Made by a program: the position numbers and the translations under genes. The notes under the pieces were generated by a model. That model worked only from the letters and a program-made list of their open reading frames with translations, was not told the DNA's origin and made no database searches. A stretch of DNA of 13,699 nt from Euperipatoides rowelli. Taxonomy: Eukaryota; Onychophora; Udeonychophora; Euonychophora; Peripatopsidae. Shown here piece after piece: positions 1 through 8,920 of the stretch. Location: the NCBI GenBank assembly GCA_003024985.2, contig PXIH01S0002757.1; one strand, written 5' to 3'. Positions within the stretch are counted from its first letter, which is position 1, and the number at the start of each line of letters is the position of its first letter.

Positions 1-673
1 ATTAATATTAAACACTCCAGCCATGTTGTACACCGCAACAATTACTATTAAACCATCCAGCCATCTTGTACACCACAACAATTACTATTAAACCACCCAG
101 CTATCTTGTACACCGCAACAATTACTATTAAACCCTCCAGCCATGTTGTACACTGCAACAATTACTATTAAACCGTCCAGCCAAGTTGTACACCGCAACA
201 ATTAATATTAAACCGTCCAGCCATCTTAAACACCGCAACAATTCTATTAAACTGTCCAGCCATCTTGCACACCACAACAAACCATCCAGCCATCTTATAC
301 ACAACTACAATTACTATTAAATGATCCAGCCATCTTGTACACCACAACGATTACTATTAAACCATCCAGATATCTTGTACATCACAACAATTACTATTAA
401 ATCATCCAGCCATCTTGTACACTACAACAATTACTATTAAATCATCCAGCCATCTTATACACCACAATTAGTATTAAATGATCCAGCCATCTTGTACACA
501 ACAATTACTATTAAACCATCCAGATATCTTGTACATCACAACAATTACTATTAAACCGTCCAGCCATCTTGTACACCACAACAATTACTATTAAGTCATC
601 CATCCATTTTGCACACCACAATTAATATTAAACCATCCAGCCATCTTGTACATCACAACAATTACTACTAAAT
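1..673. repeat. 40-bp-period minisatellite, about 17 units, open at the left edge
   Basis: Head-to-tail units starting ATTACTATTAAA, then a CCATCCAGCCATC-like core, then TTGTACACCACAACA. Units 1-6 are exactly 40 bp (starts at 1, 41, 81, 121, 161, 201). Later units vary in length: one at about 280 lacks the first ten bases, and units near 430-503 and 584-620 are 36-38 bp. The array decays into unique sequence after ATTACTACTAAATTTCC at 661-677. Because position 1 is already a unit start, the array almost certainly continues leftwards. Neighbouring units differ by scattered substitutions (for example CCGTCC, AAATGATCC, GATATC), so it is an old or gene-conversion-mixed array. Nothing indicates that it is translated. 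Confidence 0.95.
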
Positions 674-1761
674 TTCCATATCGGATAAAAATTAACTGAG
701 ATACAAGCAAATATTATCTATTATGACTTAAATTGGTGGCCATTTTGAAAATGGCACCAAAACATTTTAGTATCCCAACACATATAGGAATAGAGAGAAA
801 AAAAGGCCCCTTGCCTTCTTCAACAAGGAGCATACCGGGACTAATATAAAATAAAGCAGCTTTAAAAAATAAAAAAAAAAGGTCTAATAAAAAAAAAAAA
901 CGAGTCCACATTTCTGGTTAATAACTGTTTTATTATTTTAACACACAGTACAAAACATTTAAATTTTAAAAAAAAAATGTAAATTTTAAGTCCAACTTAA
1001 GCCGATAATGAAAAGGTCGGTCGCCACTTTTTAATTCCCTGAACATCTTCAGCAATTCTTACTTTATAAGTTCAAGAGCTTTGGAAATTATCATAACTAA
1101 TTTATGTAAAATCTCTAAGAACTAAATTTAGATTTTAACAAGAGATTAAAAGTTTCTATTAAGGTACCCCATCCCCTTTTTGTTATTCCTTAAAATAATC
1201 TATCCGAATGTAGATAAACGCCAGATTACAGAAGTTCTATTGCATTCAGAGTACGATAGTATACAGTACTACTACTGGCTTTTCTCATTTATAAACTAAT
1301 ATCCCCTCCCCCCCCCCCCTTACTTTTCTTTTTTCTACAGCTAAAAAAGGAAAACCTGATTGCCAGAAGGGACTTACAGCTAATCAAATTCCTTAGTAAA
1401 TCTTGCTTTGAGGGTTTTTTTTTTTGTCAGATGTGACATGCACCTGAGACTAGCAAATAATTGCCAGCTACAACTTCGCCCTCTAGGCAATACTGACCCT
1501 TTGAATACAGGACAGGCAAGATGTTTTAAAGTTTAGACGTTAATATTTTTTAAAATTTGCCCTTGTTTTATTTAAAAAAAAAAGTTTAATATTTAAAAAC
1601 AGGCTAGTTAAGAATAAAATGTTTGATAACAATCCCAATTTAACATTAAAATAGCCTAGGCTACATATTTTATTTAAAAACAAACCAGACTGAAAGAACA
1701 AAATGAAAACAATGCCTTCAACTTTCACTTAAATTCTTTTTAAATGAAAATCTTGCTATTA
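674..1761. other. AT-rich spacer, no gene seen
   Basis: No supportable gene. It holds A-runs around 865-900 and 968-977, a C-tract of 12 at 1308-1319 preceded by CCCCT, and scattered T-runs. Open frames on the minus strand here (around 714-911 and 1540-1728) are rich in Phe, Leu, Lys and Asn because they read through A/T runs, and show no motif. Confidence 0.7.
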
Positions 1762-1790
1762 CTAATCTAATCTAATCTAATCTAATCTAA
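1762..1790. repeat. Pentanucleotide microsatellite (CTAAT)n
   Basis: About 5.8 perfect copies of CTAAT (29 bp), ending at CTAACTCGACG. A simple sequence repeat, likely length-polymorphic. Confidence 0.95.
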
Positions 1791-3167
1791 CTCGACGCAT
1801 TAAAATGTTGAAAGGGAAAACCTATGTAGCCTACATAAACCAATGAATGATATAACAGCATATTTTAGAAATGAAATAGTATCCCTTACCCAGTAAAACT
1901 GGTAGACCAAAATTTAATTCTTTTAAATGTATGTTATTGTTGATAATAATTTAAAAAAAAAAAAAAAAAAAGTAGCCTAAATAGTTGCTCTTAAAAAGAC
2001 GAGCTTAATACATATGCAGAGTTCATGGAAAATAATCCATTTTAACAGAATACAATTCAATAAATTTATTTTTAAATATTTTGAAACAAATAAAAAAAAA
2101 ATGTTTCTTCAAACTTTAAGACTAGCATCTTTCCTTTCCTCAAAAATTGTAATGCGATGTAAATTCACGCTGCATTACAATAAATCTGTAACCTGATATT
2201 TCAAATACAAATATGACGGACAACAGACTATAGTCCAGCAAGGTTGTCCCTTATCTAATAACTTTTGTTTTTCAAAAAAATTCTGTTTTATATAGTTTGT
2301 ATTACACAAAAACAAATAGCGATAATCTTCAACAATAAGAATGTAACAAAATGAGCTTAATTTTTATTCTTAGTATTGGTAATAATACAGTTCAATAAAT
2401 TAAAAAAAATTAATTGCACTTCAATAAATTAAAAAAAAAATCAAAATTGTAAACGTTTTTATTTTTAGTGTGGATAATATGAATGAAATGACATGAAGTG
2501 GATAGAATGAAGCTGATCTATGATTGGCTTTTTTCTGAGGAAAGGAAAAGGTGAAGTTGTATTAGCAGTACTTTATGCTAGTTTTACCATATAATCAATA
2601 TTATAGAAATTGCATTATAACAAAGTGAGCCTAATTTTCACACATTATGACTTGCCAACCCTTGAAATTAAAAATACAACTCTTACAGCTATTGTAACAA
2701 TAATATTATAATCAAAGGGTTAAATACTAATTTTTTTAAAAAAAGTAGTTACATTTTAATAAATAAAATGGATTTTTTTTTTAACTTCGAGCGAGCGAGC
2801 TGACGTAATTTTTATGACAAATGCAAATTTTTGCAAAATGTGTCTAGGTGTATGGTCTTGTGGGTTTATCTCTGCCTTCTATTCCTAAAACTAACCCCCC
2901 ACTACAATATTGGTAGGTTTTTACCCTAAAAATATGTCCCGACGTATTTTACGACATGCTTGTTGGTGTAAAGACTTTTTTTTTTAATTAATTTGTAACG
3001 GAAAAGAAAAGAACAACAGCTTATGTGAAATGCTATAAATGTAATTCATTTACGTGCAAACGACATTCACAAACATAAATAGCCTACTTTCCTTAGAATG
3101 TAGAAAAATGAATAATCAAGATTAGATGTACAGATAGGCAATACTAATAGCCTATAAAATTTTATTA
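1791..3167. other. AT-rich spacer with small local duplications
   Basis: No supportable gene. Visible items: an A-run at about 1952-1970; the 10-bp palindrome GACTATAGTC at 2226-2235, lying between GGACAAC and GTTGTCC arms; a duplication of TTCAATAAATTAAAAAAAA at 2391 and 2420 (spacing 29 bp); CGAGCGAGCGAG at about 2789-2800; and a direct repeat of a GACGTA...TGAC-type word at 2802-2824 and 2941-2958 around a C-rich stretch. The last could be the remains of a small mobile element, but I could not define its ends. Confidence 0.6.
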
Positions 3168-3497
3168 TTTACATTTGCTTTCTTCAATCATACATATTTA
3201 CATTTGCTTTCTTCAATCATACATATTTACGTTTGCTTTCTTCAATAATACATATTTACGTTTGCTTTCTTCAATTATACATATTTACATTTGCTTTCTT
3301 CAATTATACATATTTACGTTNGCTTTCTTCAATTATATATATTTACGTTCGCTTTCTTCAATTATACATATTTACATTTCTTTCTTCAATTATACATATT
3401 TACGTTTGCTTTCTTCAATTATACATATTTACGTTTGCTTTCTTCAATTATACATATTTACGTTTGGTTTCTTCAATTATACATATTTACATTGTTT
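3168..3497. repeat. 29-bp-period minisatellite, 11 units plus a partial
   Basis: Units begin at 3168, 3197, 3226, 3255, 3284, 3313, 3342, 3371, 3399, 3428 and 3457, with a degenerate partial from 3486. Each unit reads TTTAC(A/G)TTTGCTTTCTTC followed by AAT(C/T)ATACATA. One unit (3371) is 28 bp, having lost a G. The main variable site is TTTACATT against TTTACGTT. Position 3321 is an undetermined base inside the sixth unit. Since 29 is not a multiple of three, the three overlapping plus-strand open frames across the array are frame-cycling products of the repeat and not a repeat protein. Confidence 0.95.
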
Positions 3498-4293
3498 TTT
3501 TTTCAAGCAAACTTTATTTGCTTCTAAACAAAATTACAAAGGAAAAAGCTATAAAATGAGTCTAAAATTTATCCCCAGCATTTCCATTATTTACTATGAA
3601 AAACTGGTACTTACGTATTAACGGCACTACTGCACACTATTGTTTACAGCCCTAACCTTACCCCTACCCTAATCCTAATTCCAACTATGCATTAAACCCA
3701 CTATGCCCCAACCCTATGATAATGAAGAAGTGAAATAATCATTTTTGATCGATTTCGATAATTAGAATTGGTAGTAGTCTACCACTAAATATTTGTTTAC
3801 CTATTAGCGGTAATACGGTATCGTTAATACATAAGAACAAAAAAAACTTATTATTATTATTATTGTTTGATTTACACATTTTGATTTTCACACTGATTTC
3901 CAAGAACATGCCCTCAGTGTAACTGTACATCATCTTTCAGAAAATTTGTATTCAAAAAGTCTACCTATCCTCAAGACGGTGTAGGTTTATAACTTACCTG
4001 CCCAACTTAAGAGTGTGTACATATTTACGTGTACAGACGTATTAAACTACTATATTTGAAAATGCAGGGCTAGAAATTATAAAATCCATACAGGGGAGAA
4101 AATATTTGTTCCCACTTGCAAGTGACTGGGGAACAAGTTGTGTATTACCGTTATATTGGCTATTTATTTTTAATTCAGCTTTATTAAAATCAAAATATTG
4201 AAATTGAAATTAGTTACAAACATGAAATTTTTACATTATAGTTTTGCTATTATTATTATATTATTAAACCATTGAATAATAAATCATCAGGTA
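3498..4293. other. AT-rich spacer, possible decayed small element
   Basis: No gene. A C-rich run of CCTAA-like words lies at 3650-3718, flanked by the 9-bp inverted pair GTATTAACG (3615-3623) and CGTTAATAC (3822-3830); this may be a decayed 216-bp element but is too weak to assert. A (TTA)n tract sits at about 3849-3864. An imperfect inverted repeat, TTGTTCCC with GGGGAACAA, lies at 4106-4136. Confidence 0.5.
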
Positions 4294-4301
4294 AATCGCT
4301 C

Positions 4302-4505
4302 GGGCCTTATCCTTTATCTCCCCACAATTTTAAAAAAATTTGGCCACAATGTTATCATTTGGTAAATAAAACACAACGAATGCAGAAAGGATGAAGGGAT
4401 TAGCTAAAATATGTTTTATATAAGCTAAAACATATTTTAGCTGAGCCCTTCATCCTTTCTGCATTCGATTAATATTTAATTGTGGGGAGATAAAGGATAA
4501 GGTCC
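4302..4505. mobile_element. 204-bp foldback MITE, 8-bp TSD, superfamily unassigned
   Basis: Non-autonomous DNA transposon with no coding capacity. The outer arms 4302-4329 and 4478-4505 are 28 bp long and match as inverted repeats at 27 of 28 positions (GGGCCTTATCC against GGACCTTATCC). A second arm pair encloses the centre (4377-4467), so the element could fold on itself over much of its length. The left spacer between outer and inner arms is 47 bp and the right one is 10 bp, so the arms are not fully symmetrical. The exact 8-bp duplication points to hAT, Merlin or P-like mobilisation, but the GGGCC terminus does not fit the usual (C/T)A(A/G)GG hAT end, so I leave the family open. The near-identical arms suggest either a fairly recent insertion or arms kept alike by conversion. 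Confidence 0.88.
4377..4467. other. 91-nt near-perfect hairpin inside the foldback MITE
   Basis: The arms are 4377-4398 paired with 4446-4467 (22 bp, no mismatch), a 3x3 internal loop (ATT at 4399-4401 facing GAG at 4443-4445), then 4402-4418 paired with 4426-4442 (17 bp, no mismatch), closed by the 7-nt loop TATAAGC at 4419-4425. A transcript of either strand would fold into a 39-bp stem. That size and shape resemble a pre-miRNA or a short-hairpin siRNA source. Nothing in the sequence shows that it is transcribed or processed. Confidence 0.85.
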
Positions 4506-4569
4506 AATCGCTCCACTAAGCATCCTTTTAGGGTGAAATTTACAGTGGAAGAATATTGATTCATTTTGG

Positions 4570-4851
4570 CAGGACCTGATTTACACTTGGTGAGGCGCTG
4601 GGCTATGTAGGGTTTGGAGGCCAATTGTATTATTAAAATTAAATTTTGATAAGCTTTATTTTAGTGAAAGTAGAACCTAACTGAAAATTTTTTAGCATTG
4701 AAATATACAGAAAGTTCATAGGTGAATCATATTTTGACCCAGGTACGCCAATAAATGGTTTATTTTTATTTTTTTACAAGAGGCTAAGGCCCCCTTGCAT
4801 TATGAGGCCCTTCGCTGCAGCCCGCTAAACCCATATATAAATCTGGCCCTG
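4570..4851. mobile_element. 282-bp hAT-like MITE
   Basis: The left end CAGGACCTGATTTA and the reverse complement of the right end, CAGGGCCAGATTTA, match at 12 of 14 positions. Inside these ends both sides hold GC-rich blocks with GGGCT and GGCC words, including an internal GAGGCC...GGCCC stretch, against an AT-rich centre. CAGGGCC-type ends are typical of hAT superfamily elements. The flanking octamers CATTTTGG (4562-4569) and CCTTTTGC (4852-4859) agree at 6 of 8 positions, consistent with an eroded 8-bp target duplication. No open frame, so non-autonomous. It lies only 56 bp from the preceding element's right duplication. The family call rests on ends and duplication length only. Confidence 0.68.
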
Positions 4852-4859
4852 CCTTTTGC

Positions 4860-5616
4860 TAAATGTGGGATGTGTAATGATGAATATTACACTATAAACT
4901 CCTCCACCTCCCCCCTTCTCCAATTTTTTTTTTAACATGAATAAAAAATGAAATTTATAATTAAAAAGATGATTGCTTTTATTATTTGCATGATGGTGAT
5001 ATGTGTGGACCCATTATTTAGTTTTTACATAATTATTGTCTACCCTGATAGTATTTAAAAAAATAAATTCAACGGCAACCTTTATGGAAAAGCGCATGTG
5101 CAAGATTTCACACGCTGTGATTTCACGTTCTTAGATTTACATATTATTATTATTAGCATTTATTATTATTTAACTAGAAATTAAATTATTAATAAACTAG
5201 CGTTTACCAGTTTAATTTCAGGTGTTTAGAATAAAAAAAATTATTATTGTTAATTATTATTATTATTTATTATTAAACAATAAGATATACTGTAATACAT
5301 GATTGAGCTAATAAAAATATACATATTTTTTTCATTTGAATATTTTGAAACATGTGTTCTCTCATTAAGAAATTTGTATTTTTAATCATTTCTAAAAAGA
5401 TTTTAGGAATAGGGGGAGAGAGGTGGGAAGAGGAAGTATCAGGGGAGGGGGTAATTGGGGATATCTAGGGCCCGATTGTATTCCAATTCACAAGGGGTTG
5501 AACTAGCCAACAATTGTGTAGAGGTGAACGTGTTATTTTGTATAGGCTACTATATGAATAATGATGAGTATTTATCTTTTTCAGGACTCAAAACATGAAA
5601 TTTTATACTGAGCCAA
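4860..5616. other. AT-rich spacer with TTA tracts and a G-rich patch
   Basis: No gene. TTA/ATT-rich low-complexity sequence occupies about 5143-5280. A purine patch at 5412-5460 has G-runs at 5412-5416, 5424-5426, 5442-5445, 5447-5451 and 5457-5460; it could in principle form a long-loop G-quadruplex, though one loop would be 15 nt. Confidence 0.6.
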
Positions 5617-5877
5617 TATTGGGTCAGAATCCCTTATCTGCCCACCAACATAATTAACGTTAGGAGTCGCGCAACAACTAAAACGTAGTAGCATGGAATT
5701 TTTATTTTTTCGTCGATTTTAGTATATTTTCTTTACATTCCTAACCTTACCATAACCCTGAACGCTAGGATAATCTAGAGGTGAAATAGCCCAATATTTT
5801 GCTGAGCGCTGATCTAAATAATTTCAACTTACTATCGTCAGCCATATTGGTGGGCAGATAACAGATTCTGACCAATA
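5617..5877. mobile_element. Inverted-repeat element (MITE-like), about 261 bp, family unknown
   Basis: The left arm 5617-5648 and the reverse complement of 5847-5877 are nearly identical: TATTGG(G)TCAGAATC, then CC or TG, then TTATCTGCCCACCAA. They differ by one inserted G and a two-base change over 31-32 bp. The interior is AT-rich and contains a CCTAACC-like stretch at 5742-5760. There is no clean target duplication. If the ends are set at GGTCAGAATC instead, AATATTG on the left and AATACTTG on the right are a possible eroded duplication. Short open frames overlapping the right arm on both strands show no motif and are chance frames. Confidence 0.65.
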
Positions 5878-6262
5878 CTTGCTCCCACTCACTTGAGTTG
5901 CATCTTACTGGGTGCAATTGGTCCCACTTAATTTTGGCCCTAAAAATGCATAACGGTAGCATGCTTGAAAAAAAAAACATTTATGTCTGTACTAACAGTT
6001 TCTCCCAAACTGAAAAACTGGCTGAAACTGGTTATTATAATATCACAGTTTCAAGTTACTTAATAAAGAGAATTAAGATCACACAATATTTTTTAATAAT
6101 GATTCTAATGGTGACGGTTGTTACCAATTTATGAAATATTTTATATTTTATCCACTTTAAAAAAAATAGGAAAGTATTTAAAATCTTATTTTTTTAGAAA
6201 ATTTAAAATATTTCCATAAGCAGGTCAAAACTGATGTTAAAAAACATTCACTACTAGGAAAA
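5878..6262. other. AT-rich spacer, no gene seen
   Basis: No coding or structural signal beyond A/T runs. A 78-codon open frame (5898-6134, plus) starts at the edge of the preceding inverted-repeat element and has no recognisable motif. Confidence 0.6.
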
Positions 6263-6285
6263 ACTCATAATAGGGATGAAATGAA

Positions 6286-6365
6286 TATTCGGTTAGTATT
6301 CGGTATACAGCTGGGTTTCATAGTATTCGGTATTCAACTGTTTATGATCTGTATACGGCCGAATA
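6286..6365. repeat. Left subterminal TATTCGG motif cluster
   Basis: TATTCGG occurs at 6286, 6297 and 6324, and its reverse complement CCGAATA at 6359, all inside the left end of the hAT element. A matching cluster lies at its right end. Clustered short motifs next to the terminal repeats are the usual layout of hAT transposase binding sites; binding here is inferred. Confidence 0.7.
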
Positions 6366-6876
6366 TTAGTCATCACTGAATATATGAAACAAGTGGAGAA
6401 CAGAGTTTTTCCTTAAATAAATATTAAAAAATAAAGTGAGGACTTGTAGTATTTTAGAAAATTAAATTCCAATAGTTAGCCTACTTTTATGAATGCATCG
6501 GGAGCGAGGCACGCGCAATGCATCATACGGGATTCAGGGGAAGTAAGGCCGGTTATTATTCAATTTAAAAAAAGATAAAAATAATCTGTAGGCTATTATT
6601 GTGCCCTGGAATTTACAAATTCATTACGAAACTGCCATAGTCTTTTTTATCTTCAACTAATTACTTTGAATAGAATAACAATCTATTCATTAATATTTTA
6701 TGTGAACTTCTAAGCAGCAGCATTACACTTGTTCATTCTTGATTGCTTCAAGAAAGTGGCCTTCTTATTGTGTGGGAAGAGAGAAAAAAATTCTCTCCGC
6801 TAAGGCATTGCTTAACATGGAACATCTTTAAAGGTTGTCAATAGGTTGTTTTTACTAATAAAATAAATAGGATAGA

Positions 6877-6918
6877 TATTCGGCCAAATATTCGGTATTC
6901 GGCCAAAATGAATATTCG
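6877..6918. repeat. Right subterminal TATTCGG motif cluster
   Basis: TATTCGG occurs at 6877, 6889 and 6896, followed by the terminal GAATATTCG at about 6910-6918. Two copies are extended to TATTCGGCCAAA. Confidence 0.7.
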
Positions 6919-7343
6919 TTTCATTCCTAACTCATACTAAAGTAAATTACAATCTTAAAAACTACATTAGTATAATAATAATTGTTCTTGCAATCATAAA
7001 TATAAAAATTGCATGTATTGCATTTATAATGAGTTCTTTAAAAAATAAAAACAAGTTGCTTGACAAAATGGAATAACACCTAGTCATGAATAGTAAATAA
7101 ATGCAAAAAGTTTAAAAATTCCCAAAATAAAGTTATTAATTTTTTTTTTTTTTTTTGCCGATAAAAAAAAAAGTATTCTTAGAACAACATGTCTGAGAAG
7201 TGGACGTAATAATATTTAAATGACGCAAATTTTTTAAATGCCCATTATTTTTAAAATGATTTAAATTTAAATAATCAATCAAGTGGTAAACTGGCACAAA
7301 TTGTTTGGATAGACTTACTTATCTGTTCCAATTTACATTAAAC

Positions 7344-7399
7344 GGTCAAATGAAAGGGATTTTTTATTATTATTATTGATTTTCAAAGATTTTTACTAA
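7344..7399 (+). repeat. Dispersed repeat, copy 1
   Basis: Begins GGTCAAATGAAAGGGATTTT, then a TTATTATTATTATTG tract, then ATTTTCAAAGATTTTTACTAAA. It matches 13629-13690 in the same orientation with small indels in the T/TTA tract. Sequence upstream of GGTCAAATG is not shared, so that edge may be a real element boundary. Confidence 0.7.
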
Positions 7400-8691
7400 A
7401 AAGAAATATCCACCAGAAAATAAATAAATAAACAAATAAATAGTTATTTACAATTCAATTTTTAAAATAATTGTCTTTAGCTCCTCCCCCTTAAAACAAA
7501 AATGTCTGCTGTATACACCAGGGGAGATATTTTGTTACGTCAGTGTTGAGAAATTAATAGCGCTTGCTAAACTATAGAATATTCGCTATCTTCGTCAGCT
7601 AAAGGCTGGAAATCCTATGGACTAAGTGTTTTACTTGTAAAAAATCATAATAAAATTCATCCTGCTATTATGGTTTAATTTGTTTTGTTTTTTTTAAATT
7701 AAAACGACCTTTACTACAAGTGGAAACACATCTTTTACATGATAAATCATTACGAAGAAAACAGCTGTAGAAATAGTTTCGTCATTAAATTAATCTCGGA
7801 CTCCCTCAAAATTTTTTGAAAGCTTTCTTTTTTAATCTTGTACGGAGGATAGGAATATTCTTAAATTTGTCTTTAAATAAGTTTTGTTTTTATGCATTTA
7901 ATTTTTTTTTTACAGTGGAATTTTTTTTTTTTTTTTAAGTAATTAACTTTGAAAATCAGCTGCCTGATTTTTTTTTTTTTTTTTAAATTGTTATAGCCTA
8001 AGTTATTTTAAATTTTTAAGTAACATAAATCTAGGTCAAGTTATTGCAAAATGTGACCACTTTACCTGCATCTCGTTCCGGCAGGCTACTTTCAAATACT
8101 GTAATTTAATAGACCTAAAATAACATATCCTGACTGCTAATGTAAATATTGTTTTTACTAGTGATATTACATTACCTTCTCCCCTCCTTCCTTATAGGCA
8201 TTCTCAAAATGCTTCTACAATAACTAAATTAGAAGTTATGAATTATTGAATTAGCCTAATTGGCAGTTGGAATACAACATCCAATTTAATAAATCATCCC
8301 GATAAAGTTAATTTTATTTTCAATATGAGGGGCCCAGTTACTCAAATATAGTCAGGAAGACACTAATTTGTACAATAATTAAATTTCTCATTACTAAACT
8401 AGATTCTTTTTACCGATGGTAATTGGAGATTTATAAACAAAAATGAGTTTTGAAATACTAAACCCTGTAACAAAGACATATGGTCAACATAAACTATTTC
8501 CTTGTTTACTTATAAATAAAAAATTGAATTAATGAGAGTAACAAGATACTTAAAATATAGGTTATCTGCAGTACTAGTATATGGAAAGTTACAGGACACC
8601 ATCTTAAAAATTGACATTTGTTAACTGATGAAAATGGTTTACTTTAAAATAATAGTAGAGTAGAAAAATTAAATTGGGTAAGTTTTTTTTT

Positions 8692-8708
8692 TGTGTGTGT
8701 GTGTGTGT
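8692..8708. repeat. (TG)n microsatellite
   Basis: About eight perfect TG dinucleotides following a T-run. Confidence 0.93.
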
Positions 8709-8920
8709 ATGTTTTTAGTATGAAATAATCAATAAATTCTTTTTTTAATTAAATTACTATGTTATTAGAGATACTTAGCCTAACCCTTTTGGTCAGGTTC
8801 AAGAGAAGATGATATTTGTTTCACTTTCAATCCACTACCCATTAAATAATATACTAATTGTATAAAAAAAATATTAGCAGGTTTAGTTTTGCTAGAATCT
8901 GTAGCTCTATTATATCACAT

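Larger units (their letters stand above)
4294..4513. repeat. 8-bp target site duplication flanking the foldback element
   Basis: AATCGCTC occurs exactly at 4294-4301 and again at 4506-4513, directly abutting the two ends of the 204-bp inverted-repeat element. The bases just outside the duplications differ between the two sides, so the match is exactly 8 bp. Eight-base duplications are made by hAT, Merlin and P superfamily transposases. Confidence 0.88.
6271..6929. mobile_element. 659-bp non-autonomous hAT element
   Basis: The left end TAGGGATGAAATGAATATTC (6271-6290) and the reverse complement of the right end, TAGGAATGAAACGAATATTC, agree at 18 of 20 bases. TAGGGATG ends, an 8-bp duplication and TATTCGG-rich subterminal zones together fit the hAT superfamily. 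The interior is mostly AT-rich, with a GC-richer, CpG-containing patch at about 6489-6552 and a possible decayed zinc-finger remnant at 6750-6845. No open frame approaches hAT transposase size (several hundred residues), so this is a deletion derivative needing transposase from elsewhere. Confidence 0.8.
6263..6937. repeat. 8-bp target site duplication of the 659-bp hAT element
   Basis: ACTCATAA at 6263-6270 and ACTCATAC at 6930-6937 abut the element's ends and agree at 7 of 8 bases. Eight bases is the hAT-specific duplication length. Confidence 0.78.

Noticed and set aside
1-673. CRISPR array
   Set aside because: The whole 40-bp unit repeats with no unique spacers, and the setting is eukaryotic. 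It is a tandem minisatellite.
714-2196. Short frames at 714-911 (minus), 1540-1728 (minus) and 2014-2196 (plus)
   Set aside because: Phe/Leu/Lys/Asn-rich products of A and T runs, 60-65 residues, with no homology I recognise.
3175-3621. A 148-residue plus-strand frame, and two overlapping ones, with regular internal repeats
   Set aside because: They read the 29-bp DNA repeat in three rotating frames. The protein periodicity is an arithmetic by-product (3 x 29 bp), and no start context or family motif is present.
3650-3718. CCCTAA-like words suggesting interstitial telomere repeat
   Set aside because: The words are degenerate (CCCTAACC, TTACCCC, TACCCTAAT) with no regular 6-bp period. Similar stretches occur at 2885-2935 and 5742-5760, so an element interior is likelier.
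3615-3830. A 216-bp element bounded by GTATTAACG and CGTTAATAC
   Set aside because: Only 9 bp of inverted match with no extended arm similarity and no target duplication. This could be chance in AT-rich DNA.
5412-5460. G-quadruplex
   Set aside because: Five G-runs exist but one loop would be about 15 nt. A plain purine-rich tract explains it equally well.
5765-6134. Two short frames (71 aa minus, 78 aa plus) around the right arm of the inverted-repeat element
   Set aside because: They depend on the element's arm and AT-rich flank. No motif, no codon pattern, and they overlap on opposite strands.
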